Shown here piece by piece: positions 49,201-57,894 of a stretch of 64,000 bases of DNA. The stretch's first letter is position 1. Every line of letters starts with the position of its first letter. The notes under the pieces were generated by a model. It was not told the DNA's origin, ran no database searches, and saw only the letters and a list, made by a program, of their open reading frames with translations. A program made the position numbers and the translations under genes. The stretch comes from Streptomyces sp. 135. Lineage in GTDB: Bacteria > Actinomycetota > Actinomycetes > Streptomycetales > Streptomycetaceae. Where the stretch lies: the NCBI RefSeq assembly GCF_020026305.1, contig NZ_CP075691.1, positions 6,448,001 through 6,512,000 on the forward strand, written 5' to 3'.

Positions 49201-50780
49201 AGGCGTTCTGGACGCGGCTCGGGGCGCGTCGGCCGACCGTCGACGACGCTGTGAAGGTGATCAGGGAGTTGGCGCAGCAGGACAGGAGGGAGCGACGGAA
49301 CGTTCCGGAGGGAACTACTCAATCGGTAGTCCTGGAGACCCTGAAGATGCTCCGTCGCCCCTCTGCCGTCCGGTCGGAGGAGCTGACAGCCGGGCGGCTG
49401 GGAAGACTTCCCCTGGTCACGAGCAAGGGATGGCTTAGCAAGCGGCCTGTGTACGCGGTCGAGGACCCCATGGTCGCCGACGGCTTGGGCCGTGACCACG
49501 CCGTGTGGCGGCCGGGAGCAGAGCTGGATCAGTTCCGTCCACTGGCCGGGGCCCTGCGCCTCACGTGGATCGGAGTGGAGCAACTCAGTGTGCACAGCTC
49601 CACTGTCGCTTCGCACGATCCGGACGCGACGGAACTGGTCCGCGCGGCTGTCACCCATCTGCGCGAGGACCTGCAACGCAACGCCCCGGAGGTGGCCCGC
49701 GGCCTGGACGGCTCCTGGGACGGACTCGCGACACTCACTGTGAGCGTGGCACCGGACCTGATCTGCCGGGTGGAACTGTCCGGTACTCCGGTGGAAGTAT
49801 CCGTCGACGCCGGTGTCGACTGGGCTTCCAGCACCCTGTACGTCCGTGACCTGTCAGCGGTGAACCGGCCCTCTGCGGGCGGTGCTTCGATCGCCGCCAA
49901 GTTCCCTGGACACCGCAGGGCGGCGGCCCTCGCCTGGACCGCCGCGTGTGACCGGGCGGAGCGGGGCCGCACTGCCGTGGACCTTAGCCTCGCGGAGGAT
50001 CAGGTCCGCCGTGAACAGGAAGCCGCCGTCGCCGAACGCGATCGCCGGCTCATGGAGATGCGGGAAGAAGCGGACCGACGCGGCCGGACGAACGGACGGG
50101 AAAGGCGTCCGGTTGCGGGAGCCCCGTCGACGATCAGTGGCCGGGCGCCCGCACTACCCGCGATCCCGCACGGCCGGGGCCCCTCCGTCCCCGCCGTGCG
50201 GCCCCCCGCTTCGTTCCGCCGACTGGTGGATCCCGCCACCCTCCGTCTCGTCGTGGACCGGGGAAACCTCACGGCACCGCAATCCGGGGCCGGGCCCGCG
50301 ACGGGCACCGCCCCGAAGAAGGGCCCGGTCGGCCTGCCCCAGCCCCGGTCCGGCTCGGCCGTCCCCCAGCAGCGCACCGCCGCACGTCCCTATACGGCCG
50401 TGGAGCAGGAGAAGGCGGCACTGGACCTCGTACGCCGGGCTCTGGCGCTGGACGAGACCGAGCTGCGTGACCTGAGGGCTCAGCACGGTTTGGGGGCGGA
50501 CGCAGTGGACGAGCTGGCCCGGTTCTACGAACTCAAGACGTACGGCGGTGCCGAGCCGGACACGATCCAGCTCACCCCTGCGGAGTTCCAGCGGGCGATC
50601 GAAAGCGACGATTTCTTCCTTGTGGTCGTCTCCGGTTTGGAGGCCGGAGCCGCACCGGTCACCGTACGGATCATCCTGGAGCCGTTGAAGCACCTGCCCT
50701 ACCGTCCGAGCAGCAACGTACTCGTCTCCGGCATCCGGGGCGCGCAGAGCCTTGTCTACCCGTTCGAGAGCACGGAGTAA
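46236..50780 (+). CDS. Giant HSP90-type ATPase / DUF3883 protein
   Basis: A 1514-residue protein. The N-terminus is a GHKL (HSP90/sacsin-like) ATPase: LSEIVQNSEDLGASEVRILT (N box, near residue 80) and STGRFGIGLMTLQSLSPHLE (the G-x-G lid, near 140). The last ~110 residues form a DUF3883 domain (VDELARFYELKTYGG), a PD-(D/E)XK-like fold with E-x-K. About 1200 residues between are helical and unrecognised. A low-complexity Pro/Ala linker precedes DUF3883. Such ATPase-DUF3883 proteins occur in defence islands. It overlaps the PIWI gene by 14 bases, so it is co-translated with it and likely belongs to the same system. A 117-bp gap then separates it from Wadjet. Confidence 0.75.
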   Translation: MGTRDTKAAARAVGFADRIFDQEEMRDANAVPEPEGGEATAAAVEHLGKRFATLPGMVRHAFGRTRDHAGNLSSDPLQGLSEIVQNSEDLGASEVRILTRERDLLVAHNGAPVRLPDVVALAMPWLSSKADEAESTGRFGIGLMTLQSLSPHLEVHSGHYRVRIGDPYVSVAEPLVVPDWFADDAWTVLRVPFAPGALDAESVDGWLAAWTSGALLFLDHVSDVTHLDTQGGVRHRLALSREPGPGFEAEVGGGPAEVGTHLARAATGTRWLVCRTTVPSPSGIDRAHKAAGPTTTLAVALPLGHGGPGRIHVGLPVQEIGPALWTSAQFDPLASRQALDETPWNRALVPLVADLWTAAVLRQFRQDPVNAWSAVPLPDHVRDGRNPAAAMEQRLLDHARRLVSAKLLLEVPGEGLLDLGSLAVEDEELEGAVTEEEVARLADVPAALPGAMRAPDGRWREVLSDWEENGVGAPARVEVYDTLDLLGDGSRSPRATVRLVARVIEAGWSGLLSSRDWLVDSSGTQYGMRGSVPVLFAATPRGLGLELGLTREIHPDFLADTDDARSVRGWLGKQGVLLNDDDPAAVIQRLADFGGARGGAGLVLTDEQLVALRDGFAHVPESRRELWGRKVGLAVRLQGHRYTTDGAREDVEITPARAYLPSGLDSAEHDESFAFAAGSTSGPARLRSRYAKVLQGGSIGALRFLRLLGAETAPRPRSHPGQHSRFERGARGLPSAFASGSKARTEALEALRATYTLNDYDCPDLYAVATDIAKDDDSARRRRRAAALLHVLGRSWSRFSEHAEVGAAFDYHTWHDRGRTAALWLWQLREVAWLDDRNGTPSSPFRLRTRTAGTVAVYGDGDAQFLHPDIQEQARRRTEVLRALDVVGDARTRDLVECLRRLRREEKDGAERNAPAAMIVYEALAERAAGRGTSGGSGEMPFSEVLRAFTTGEGLVLTNSGWRRPGECLIGEPLFGASRAFAPVFTGGEAFWTRLGARRPTVDDAVKVIRELAQQDRRERRNVPEGTTQSVVLETLKMLRRPSAVRSEELTAGRLGRLPLVTSKGWLSKRPVYAVEDPMVADGLGRDHAVWRPGAELDQFRPLAGALRLTWIGVEQLSVHSSTVASHDPDATELVRAAVTHLREDLQRNAPEVARGLDGSWDGLATLTVSVAPDLICRVELSGTPVEVSVDAGVDWASSTLYVRDLSAVNRPSAGGASIAAKFPGHRRAAALAWTAACDRAERGRTAVDLSLAEDQVRREQEAAVAERDRRLMEMREEADRRGRTNGRERRPVAGAPSTISGRAPALPAIPHGRGPSVPAVRPPASFRRLVDPATLRLVVDRGNLTAPQSGAGPATGTAPKKGPVGLPQPRSGSAVPQQRTAARPYTAVEQEKAALDLVRRALALDETELRDLRAQHGLGADAVDELARFYELKTYGGAEPDTIQLTPAEFQRAIESDDFFLVVVSGLEAGAAPVTVRIILEPLKHLPYRPSSNVLVSGIRGAQSLVYPFESTE

Positions 50781-50897
50781 TCCTCGGCCGTGACTGCCAT
50801 GAGAATGATGACAGCGACTCGAGAACGTGATTTCGGACCGCCCCTTAACGTGGGCGCCGAAGTGCCGCAGGGGTGGCGGCGGAGGGGACGTACCAGC

Positions 50898-52454
50898 ATG
50901 CGCAGGGTTCCGCCGGAGATGTTCCGGTTCACCACGGGGGAGACGGCCGACTTGAACGGCGCCGTGCTCGAGGCTTTCGGGGTGGCCGGCGAGCACCTGG
51001 AGACCGCGCTCGGGCTCGACGGCGTACGGGAGCGGCTGCGTGCGGTGGGCTGGGTCTCGGACCTCGAGGACGAGGAACTGCACGAGACGCTGAAACGGCT
51101 GGTGAAGTGGGAACTCCTCGACGTGGTCCACAACCACGCCCAGAACTATCGCACGGCCGAGGAGTACGAGCGGCGCAACCTGCACTACTCGCTGACCCGC
51201 CGGGGCGAGGCCGCGCTCGCCGGGGTGAGACACGCCCTGGAGGTGCTGGCCTCCACAGGAGCGCTGCAGACCGCGGTGCTGGAGGCGATCGCCGACCGGC
51301 TCGACGAACTGACCCTCCTGTCAGGCGAACCTGCCGCGGCCGACCGACGGATCTTCAGCACCCTGCGGGAGCTGGAGGGTCATCTGGAGGGTCTGGTGGA
51401 GAACACCAAGGCCTTCAACGGCCAGTTGCAGAGGCTCCTTCGCGCCGAAGGAGTGGATCTGGACGTGTTCCGTGAGGTGAAGGCCGCCACCGTCGCGTAT
51501 CTCCAGGAGTTCCTGGTCAATCTCGACCGGCGCGGCGAGACGGTGGCCGCCGCCGTGGCCCGCGTGGAGGAACGGGGCATCGCGGTGCTGCGTGAGCGGG
51601 CCCTGCGCGGTGCCGAGCTGCCTCCGGCCCCGGGAGAGGACCCGGCAGCCGGCTGGCTGGAGAGCCGGCGGGCGCGCTGGGCGGGGCTGAGGGCCTGGTT
51701 CCTGCCGGATGACGGGGCGCGCCCCCGGATCGAGCAGCTGCACGACATCGCCCGGCGCGCCATCGTCTCCCTCCTGCAGGTGCTGGAGCGGATCAACGAG
51801 TCCCGGCGCCGCCCCTCCAGCGCCGTACAGGACTTCCGCGAGCTCGCGCGCTGGTTCGCTGCGGCTCCCGACGAGGAGGACCTGCACCGGCTGTGGTCGG
51901 CCGCCTTCGGCCTCGGCCCGGCCCGCCATGCCCACCTCGCCCACCCGGACCCGGAGCTGATCCCCTCGTCCCACTCCTGGTCCGAGGCGCCGCCGGTACA
52001 GGTGTCGGCCCTGCTGAGGACCAGCGGACGGACCGAACGCTTCACTCGTACGGCCACGGTGCGGGACGTTGCGGCGGTCAGGGCGGAACGCGCCGAGCGG
52101 GCCCGGGCGGAGCGAGCGGAGCTGGCACGCGCCTGGCAGGCGCTGGAGACGGACGGCCCGGTACGGCTCTCCTCTTTCAGCACCCTCGACCCCGCGGCCT
52201 TCGACCGTCTCCTCGACCTGCTGGGTCGGGCGCTGGCCGCCCGGCCGGACGCGGGTGGCCGGCGACGGGCCACGACCGGCGACGGCCGGGTGGAGGTGGC
52301 GCTGTCGCCGCCCCCCGACGGGCGCACCGCCGTACTGCGTACCGTGCAGGGGACGATGGCAGGACCGGACTACGTCATCCACGTCACGGCCGTGGGTGGG
52401 GCGATCTCCTTCCCGGCAGTCCGCGCCGCCACGGGGCAGGAGGCCGCAGGATGA
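50898..52454 (+). CDS. jetA: Wadjet subunit JetA (TIGR02677 family)
   Basis: A 518-residue protein, normal for TIGR02677. It opens MRRVPPEMFRFTTGETADLN, has a winged-helix-like region (LHETLKRLVKWELLDVVHNH and YERRNLHYSLTRRGEAALAG) and a long helical middle, as in kleisin subunits of SMC complexes. GGAGGGG lies upstream of the ATG at 50898; an in-frame ATG at 50790 lacks one. A TAACGT -10-like box is at 50846-50851, so the Wadjet operon may have its own promoter. Its stop overlaps jetB as ATGA. The family assignment rests on the four-gene order as well as on the sequence. Confidence 0.85.
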   Translation: MRRVPPEMFRFTTGETADLNGAVLEAFGVAGEHLETALGLDGVRERLRAVGWVSDLEDEELHETLKRLVKWELLDVVHNHAQNYRTAEEYERRNLHYSLTRRGEAALAGVRHALEVLASTGALQTAVLEAIADRLDELTLLSGEPAAADRRIFSTLRELEGHLEGLVENTKAFNGQLQRLLRAEGVDLDVFREVKAATVAYLQEFLVNLDRRGETVAAAVARVEERGIAVLRERALRGAELPPAPGEDPAAGWLESRRARWAGLRAWFLPDDGARPRIEQLHDIARRAIVSLLQVLERINESRRRPSSAVQDFRELARWFAAAPDEEDLHRLWSAAFGLGPARHAHLAHPDPELIPSSHSWSEAPPVQVSALLRTSGRTERFTRTATVRDVAAVRAERAERARAERAELARAWQALETDGPVRLSSFSTLDPAAFDRLLDLLGRALAARPDAGGRRRATTGDGRVEVALSPPPDGRTAVLRTVQGTMAGPDYVIHVTAVGGAISFPAVRAATGQEAAG

Positions 52455-53764
52455 GCACCCTCGCCAACCAACTGGCCTCCGCCGAACGGGAGGAGGTCGC
52501 CCGTGCCATCCGCCTCCTTCTGGCCCGCCCGCTGCTCACCGAGGCAGCCGACCCGACCGGTTTCGATCTGGTGCGCCGCCGCCGTGACCCGCTGACTCGT
52601 TGGTTCGATTACACCTGCGGCTGGAATCTGGTCGTGGAGCCCCGCCGGGGCTACGCCCGCCTCACCAAGGTCCGCGTCAACCCCGACGGCTCCCGCCCCG
52701 CTCGCCGGGCGCGTTCCGGCCGGGCCCCGTTCGACCGCCGACGGTACGTCCTGCTGTGCGTGGCCGCCGCGGAGCTGCTGTCGATGCCGATGACGACCAT
52801 CGGCATGCTCGCCGACCGCGTCGTCCAGGCCATGGCGGCCGACCGCGCGCTGGCGGGGTTCGACCCGGTCCACCGGCCGGAGCGCATGGCGTTCGTCGAC
52901 GTCCTGAAGCTGCTGGAGTCGTACGACGTACTGCGTGTGGTGGACGGCACGACCGAGACGTACGTCGACTCCGCGGAGGCGAAGGTCCTCTACCGCGTGG
53001 ACAACACGCTGCTCATGCGGCTGCCCGCCGCACCGGTCGGCGCCTCCCGGCTCGCCGTGCCTCCGGAGGAGGTGCCCGCGCGGTTCGAGGACCTCCTTGT
53101 CGGCCTGGTCAGGGAGCGCCGCTACGGAGGCGCTTCTGCCGACGGGACAGCCGACGACACGCACGCCGAGACCACCGCGATCACGGACGCCCAGCGCAAC
53201 CTGAGGCTGCGCCACTCGGTGCTGCGCCGCCTCTTCGACGACCCCGTGCTCTACCGGGCCGATCTCGCCGACGACGAGCTCGCTTACGTCACCTCTTTGA
53301 CCGGACGCCAGATCCTGCGCCGCTCTGTCGAACAGGCCGGTTTCCTCCTGGAGGAACGGGCGGAGGGCTTTCTACTCGTCGACCCGGACGCCATCGCCAC
53401 CGACGTCCGCTTCCCCGACGACAGCTCCACAGCCCGAGTCGCCGCGCTGCTCCTCCTCGCACCGCTCTGCGCCACGCCCGCGGGCCTGCTGCCCGAGCAG
53501 CTGGCCGAAGCCGGAGCGGAGCTGCTGCGCCGCTTCCCGGGCTGGGCCAAGGCGTACCAGTCGGAGGAAGGCCCGGCCCGCCTTGCCGACGACGCCGTAC
53601 GGATCCTGCTCGACGTCGGCCTGGCAGGCAGGGCCCGAGACCGTGTCGTCGCGCGACCGGCCGCGTACCGCTACCGCCTGACGGAGACCACCGGCCCAGC
53701 CCCGAAGAACGATCCGCTAGCCGTGACCACCGCCGGCAGCGTCGGAGAAGGAGACAAGCAGTGA
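52451..53764 (+). CDS. jetB: Wadjet subunit JetB (TIGR02678 family)
   Basis: A 437-residue protein of the TIGR02678 type: residues 1-70 begin LASAEREEVARAIRLLLARP, then WFDYTCGWNLVVEPRRGYAR and the conserved RRYVLLCVAAAELLSMPMTT. The last third is winged-helix-like (LVDPDAIATDVRFPDDSSTA). It is the KITE-type accessory subunit of the complex. It overlaps jetA (ATGA) and jetC (GTGA). Confidence 0.85.
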   Translation: MSTLANQLASAEREEVARAIRLLLARPLLTEAADPTGFDLVRRRRDPLTRWFDYTCGWNLVVEPRRGYARLTKVRVNPDGSRPARRARSGRAPFDRRRYVLLCVAAAELLSMPMTTIGMLADRVVQAMAADRALAGFDPVHRPERMAFVDVLKLLESYDVLRVVDGTTETYVDSAEAKVLYRVDNTLLMRLPAAPVGASRLAVPPEEVPARFEDLLVGLVRERRYGGASADGTADDTHAETTAITDAQRNLRLRHSVLRRLFDDPVLYRADLADDELAYVTSLTGRQILRRSVEQAGFLLEERAEGFLLVDPDAIATDVRFPDDSSTARVAALLLLAPLCATPAGLLPEQLAEAGAELLRRFPGWAKAYQSEEGPARLADDAVRILLDVGLAGRARDRVVARPAAYRYRLTETTGPAPKNDPLAVTTAGSVGEGDKQ

Positions 53765-56700
53765 GCGTGACGGAACTCCCCCTCCAGCGACGGCCCGAGG
53801 AGACCATCGAACCGTCACCCGTTCACGAGGCGGACACCGGCCGCGGACGCTGGCAGCCCCATCGCGCGGGCATCCTCAACGTCTGGCGCTACTACGACGA
53901 GACCTTCACCTTCCACCAGGGTCGCCTGCTGCTGCGCGGTCAGAACGGCACCGGCAAGTCCAAGGCCCTGGAACTGCTGCTCCCCTTCCTCTTCGACGCC
54001 AGCCTCCGCCCCAACCGCCTCTCCACGTTCGGCGGTTCGGAGCGCACGATGCACTGGAACCTGCTCGGCCAGGGAGCGTCCGGAAAGACCCGTGTGGGGT
54101 ATGTGTGGATGGAGTTCCGCCGCGTCGGAGACGACGGCACCGAGCACTGGTTCGGCTGCGGAGCCCGCCTGCACGCGAGCGTGCACACCACCACGGCGCA
54201 CGCCGACTACTTCACCACCACCGCCCGGATCGCCCACCCCGACGGGGTTCACCTCGTCAACGACACCGGACAGCCCCTGACCAAGGCGGCCCTCACCGAA
54301 GCCCTGCGCGACCGCGGCGAGGTACATCCGGCAGCCATCGACTACCGCGCCACTGTGCGGCGCGAACTCTTCGGGGGCATGGGCGAGCAGCGGTACGAGT
54401 CCCTGCTCTCCGCCTTGCTCCAGCTCCGCCAGCCCAAGCTGTCCGAACGGCTCGACCCCTCCCTCCTGTCCACCCTGCTGTCCCGCGCCCTGCCCCCGCT
54501 CGGCGAAGGAGAGATCACCGAGCTCGCCGAGGGCTTCGAGCGCCTGGACCGACAGCGGGACCACCTCGACCGGCTCGACGCCGAGGTGACGGCCGCCGAG
54601 AACGTCGCCTCCCGGCAGCGCGCCTACGCCCGTCGGGTCCTGCGGGCCGGCGCGGCAGCGCTGATCTCTGCGACCACCGAGATGGACGACCTCACCCGGA
54701 ACGCCCGCGTCAGCGCCGAGGAGTACGAGAAGGCGTGCGAGGAGCGCGCCTCCACCCTGGCCCTGCGCGAGGAGCTGGAACTGCGGGCGCACGCCTTGGA
54801 CGAGATCATCGAAGGGCTTCGGGAGAGCGACGCCTACCAGAAGGGGGAGGAGCTCGACCGGCTCCGCCGCGGCACCGAGGAACAGGTCGCGGCCGCCGCG
54901 GAGCTGCGTACCGCCGCCCGGTCCGCCGAGGCCGAGGCGGAGGAGGACCGGAAGCACGCCGACGAGGTCGCGGGACACGCCCGCTCGCGCGACGAACACG
55001 CCCGCGCGACTGCGGACGAGGCACACCGCTCGGCCCGGGCCGCAGGCATGGAGTCCATTCACCACGAGGTGAAGACGATGCTGGACGCGGAAGGGGAGGT
55101 GAAGCCCCTCGGCAACGAGTCGGCGAACACCCCGGTCAGGACGGGGAGCAGGCGGTCCGATGCTCCTGGCACCGCCGCCCGCCGACTGCTCCGGGGCGCG
55201 GTCACCGCCCGACGGCAGCAGGTCGCCGACATCACCGACGCGATCGACGCCCACGACCGGGCGGTACGCGACCGGGGTACCGCCGAGGGCCTGCTGGACG
55301 AGGCCCGAACCCGGCTCGCGGACGCGATCACCCACCGCGACACGACCGCCGCCGCCTGGGACGAAGCCCTGGCAGCCCAGGCGGAGCGGCTGCTCGCCTG
55401 GGCCCGGGACTGCACGGAGCTGCGCATCCCCGACCTCGATGAACTGGCCGCCAGGGCGGCCGTCGAGGCAGACGTGCGCGAGCTGGTCGAAACGGTCGCA
55501 CGACCGCTGGACCAGGAGATCACCACGGAGCGGGCCGGAGTCCGCACGGCGCAACAGGGGTTGGAGCAGGAACGGGACCTGCTCGACGCGCGGAGGCGCA
55601 AGCTCAGCGGCGAGACCGATCTCCAGCCCGTCGCTCCACCCACCCGCACCACCGTCCGCACGGCTGCGGCGGGCGCGCCGCTGTGGCGGCTGATCGCCTT
55701 CCACGAGGACGTCCCGCTCCCCGTACAGGCCGGGGTGGAAGCGGCACTGGAGGCGTCGGGCCTCCTGGACGCATGGGTGAGCGCATCCGAAGGGCTCACC
55801 CTTCCTGGGCACGACACCCGTGTCGAGGTCGGCCTCGCCACGACCGCCCCCGGCTCCAGCCTGCTGGACGTGCTGAGGCCCGAGGAGGACATTCCCGTAC
55901 CGGCCGGCACGGTGACCCGCATCCTCGCCGGCATCGCGTACGGCACCACCCTGCCCGGCGGTCACCCTGCGGCAGTCTCCTCCGACGGCGCCTGGCGCCT
56001 CGCGCCGGCCACGGGTTCCTGGAGCAAGCCGGAGCCCGCCCACATCGGAGCCCTCGCCCGGCAGCGGGCCAAGCAGCGTGAGATCGCCGAACTGACCGAG
56101 CTGATCGCCGAGAAGGACGCCTCCCTGGCCACCCTCGCCGACCGGCTGCGGGAACTCGGAGCCCGCGCCGCCCGGCTGGCGGAGGACCGCACCGCCCGGC
56201 CCGACCACCGGGAACTCGACGCCTGCCGACGGGACTGGGACCGGGCCGAGGAGAAGGTGGCCGCCCGGGACGACGCCGTGCGTGACGCGACCGAGCATCT
56301 GGCCGCACGCGAGGGTGACGTGGCCGGCGCGCTGCGCACGCTGAGCCGCAGGGCCGCCGAACACGGACTGCCCACGGACCGCGACCGGCTGCGCGAACTC
56401 GGCCGCGACGTGGAGAGCTTCCGCGACCTCGCCGATGCCTGGACGGACGCCCGCATCGACGCGATCGCGGCCGCTGAAAGGGCTGGTGAGACGGCCGCAC
56501 GGGCGGACCGGTCACGCCTTCGCGCGGAGAAGCAGACCGCCGACGCGGCCGCTGCGGAAGCGAAGGCGGCTGGTATGACGGCACGCCTGAAGGCGGTGGA
56601 GGAGACGGTCGGCGCGGACTACCGGCAGATCGTCGCGCGCGTTGCGGAGACCCGTGCCGAGCGGATCCGCTGCGGCAAGGAAGCCCGCCAGGCAGCCGAG

Positions 56701-57894
56701 CTCCTCCTGGGCCTGGAAGGCCGCATCGGAGAGCTGAGGGCCACCAGCGGCCAGGACGCCGACCGGCAGGAGAAGGCAGTCGAGGCCCGCGACGGCGCGG
56801 CGCGGCGGTTCCGGCACCTGTGCCTGATGGGTCTGGCCGAGGACGCGGGCGTCGTACCCGAACTCGACGCCGGGGACGGTACCAAGGCCACTCTGGAGGC
56901 CGCGCGCGCCATGGCGGCACGGTGGCCCCAGGTCCCGCACGCCCCGCGCCACCTCGGAGACGCTGCCACCCGCCTCTCCGAAGCCGTCCACGAGGCCCGC
57001 CGCCACCTCGGCGTCCGCGCCGACCTGGAGCTGGAGCCCGACGACGACGTCCAGCTCTTCACCGCCACTCTGGAGGGCGTCCGCGTCGGGGCGACCGGTC
57101 TGCTCGCCGCGCTCACCCAGGAGCGCGACCGCAGCCGCGAGGACATCAGCACCGCCGAACGGCGCCTCTTCGACCAGATCCTCACCGGTGACATCCGCCG
57201 CCACCTCGCCGCCCGCATCCGCCGGGCCGGCGAACTCGTCGCGCACATGAACGGGCACCTGGAGCGGGTCCGTACCGCCTCCAACGTCGCCGTCCAGCTC
57301 GTTTGGGACGTCCGCCCGGACCTCCCCGACAGCACCCGCACCGCCCGCCAGCTGCTCCTGAAGGATCCCGGTCGGGTCACCGAGTCCGACCGGGAGGCCC
57401 TGCACGCCTTTTTCCGTGCCCGCATCGAGGAGGCCAAGGGCAGCGACACGGCCGCGAGCTGGGAGGAGCACCTCGGCGAGGTGCTCGACTACACCGCCTG
57501 GCACACCTTCACCGTCCGCCTCGACCGGGCGGACGGGAGCGGCTGGCAGCCCCTGACCAAGCGGCTGCACGGCGCGCTCTCCGGCGGGGAGAAAGCCATC
57601 GCACTGCACCTGCCCCTGTTCGCCGCCGTCGCCGCCCACTACGAGGACGTGCCCCTGGCCCCCCGCCCGATCCTCCTCGACGAGGTCTTCGTCGGCGTCG
57701 ACACCGTCAACCGCGGACAAGTCTTCGCCCTGCTCACCGCACTCGACCTGGACCTCATGATCACCTCCGACCACGAGTGGGGAAACTACAGGGAACTGCC
57801 CGGCATCGCCGTCCACCAACTCCTGACCGACGGAGACGACGCCGTCACCAGCGCGCGCTTCGTCTGGAACGGCACCGGAATGGAGGAAGGATGA
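53761..57894 (+). CDS. jetC: Wadjet SMC-type ATPase JetC (TIGR02680 family)
   Basis: A 1377-residue SMC-like ATPase, the motor that extrudes DNA. Walker A is LLLRGQNGTGKSKALELLLP (near residue 60), the signature is LSGGEKAIALHLPLFAAVAA (near 1273) and Walker B is PRPILLDEVFVGVDTVNRGQ (near 1303). Two very long coiled-coil arms rich in Arg, Glu and Ala (about 270-470 and 740-1000) flank a hinge-like region (LIAFHEDVPLPVQAGVEAAL, the TIGR02680 hinge). The reading frame is intact over its whole length, which matters because the region also contains long false frames on both strands. It overlaps jetB as GTGA and jetD as ATGA. Confidence 0.9.
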   Translation: MSVTELPLQRRPEETIEPSPVHEADTGRGRWQPHRAGILNVWRYYDETFTFHQGRLLLRGQNGTGKSKALELLLPFLFDASLRPNRLSTFGGSERTMHWNLLGQGASGKTRVGYVWMEFRRVGDDGTEHWFGCGARLHASVHTTTAHADYFTTTARIAHPDGVHLVNDTGQPLTKAALTEALRDRGEVHPAAIDYRATVRRELFGGMGEQRYESLLSALLQLRQPKLSERLDPSLLSTLLSRALPPLGEGEITELAEGFERLDRQRDHLDRLDAEVTAAENVASRQRAYARRVLRAGAAALISATTEMDDLTRNARVSAEEYEKACEERASTLALREELELRAHALDEIIEGLRESDAYQKGEELDRLRRGTEEQVAAAAELRTAARSAEAEAEEDRKHADEVAGHARSRDEHARATADEAHRSARAAGMESIHHEVKTMLDAEGEVKPLGNESANTPVRTGSRRSDAPGTAARRLLRGAVTARRQQVADITDAIDAHDRAVRDRGTAEGLLDEARTRLADAITHRDTTAAAWDEALAAQAERLLAWARDCTELRIPDLDELAARAAVEADVRELVETVARPLDQEITTERAGVRTAQQGLEQERDLLDARRRKLSGETDLQPVAPPTRTTVRTAAAGAPLWRLIAFHEDVPLPVQAGVEAALEASGLLDAWVSASEGLTLPGHDTRVEVGLATTAPGSSLLDVLRPEEDIPVPAGTVTRILAGIAYGTTLPGGHPAAVSSDGAWRLAPATGSWSKPEPAHIGALARQRAKQREIAELTELIAEKDASLATLADRLRELGARAARLAEDRTARPDHRELDACRRDWDRAEEKVAARDDAVRDATEHLAAREGDVAGALRTLSRRAAEHGLPTDRDRLRELGRDVESFRDLADAWTDARIDAIAAAERAGETAARADRSRLRAEKQTADAAAAEAKAAGMTARLKAVEETVGADYRQIVARVAETRAERIRCGKEARQAAELLLGLEGRIGELRATSGQDADRQEKAVEARDGAARRFRHLCLMGLAEDAGVVPELDAGDGTKATLEAARAMAARWPQVPHAPRHLGDAATRLSEAVHEARRHLGVRADLELEPDDDVQLFTATLEGVRVGATGLLAALTQERDRSREDISTAERRLFDQILTGDIRRHLAARIRRAGELVAHMNGHLERVRTASNVAVQLVWDVRPDLPDSTRTARQLLLKDPGRVTESDREALHAFFRARIEEAKGSDTAASWEEHLGEVLDYTAWHTFTVRLDRADGSGWQPLTKRLHGALSGGEKAIALHLPLFAAVAAHYEDVPLAPRPILLDEVFVGVDTVNRGQVFALLTALDLDLMITSDHEWGNYRELPGIAVHQLLTDGDDAVTSARFVWNGTGMEEG

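Noticed and set aside
46236..50780. DISARM or BREX component
   Set aside because: DUF3883-type domains occur in several systems, but no methyltransferase, DUF1998, PglZ or BrxC-like gene lies nearby.
52600..53760. Upstream extension of the jetC reading frame
   Set aside because: The open frame continues far upstream of GTG 53761, but that part is a Pro/Arg-rich shadow of jetB; TIGR02680 proteins start near the GTG.
53815..56364. 849-residue open frame on the minus strand
   Set aside because: Shadow of jetC; Gly/Val/Leu-rich composition, no motif, while the plus strand shows all ATPase motifs in frame.
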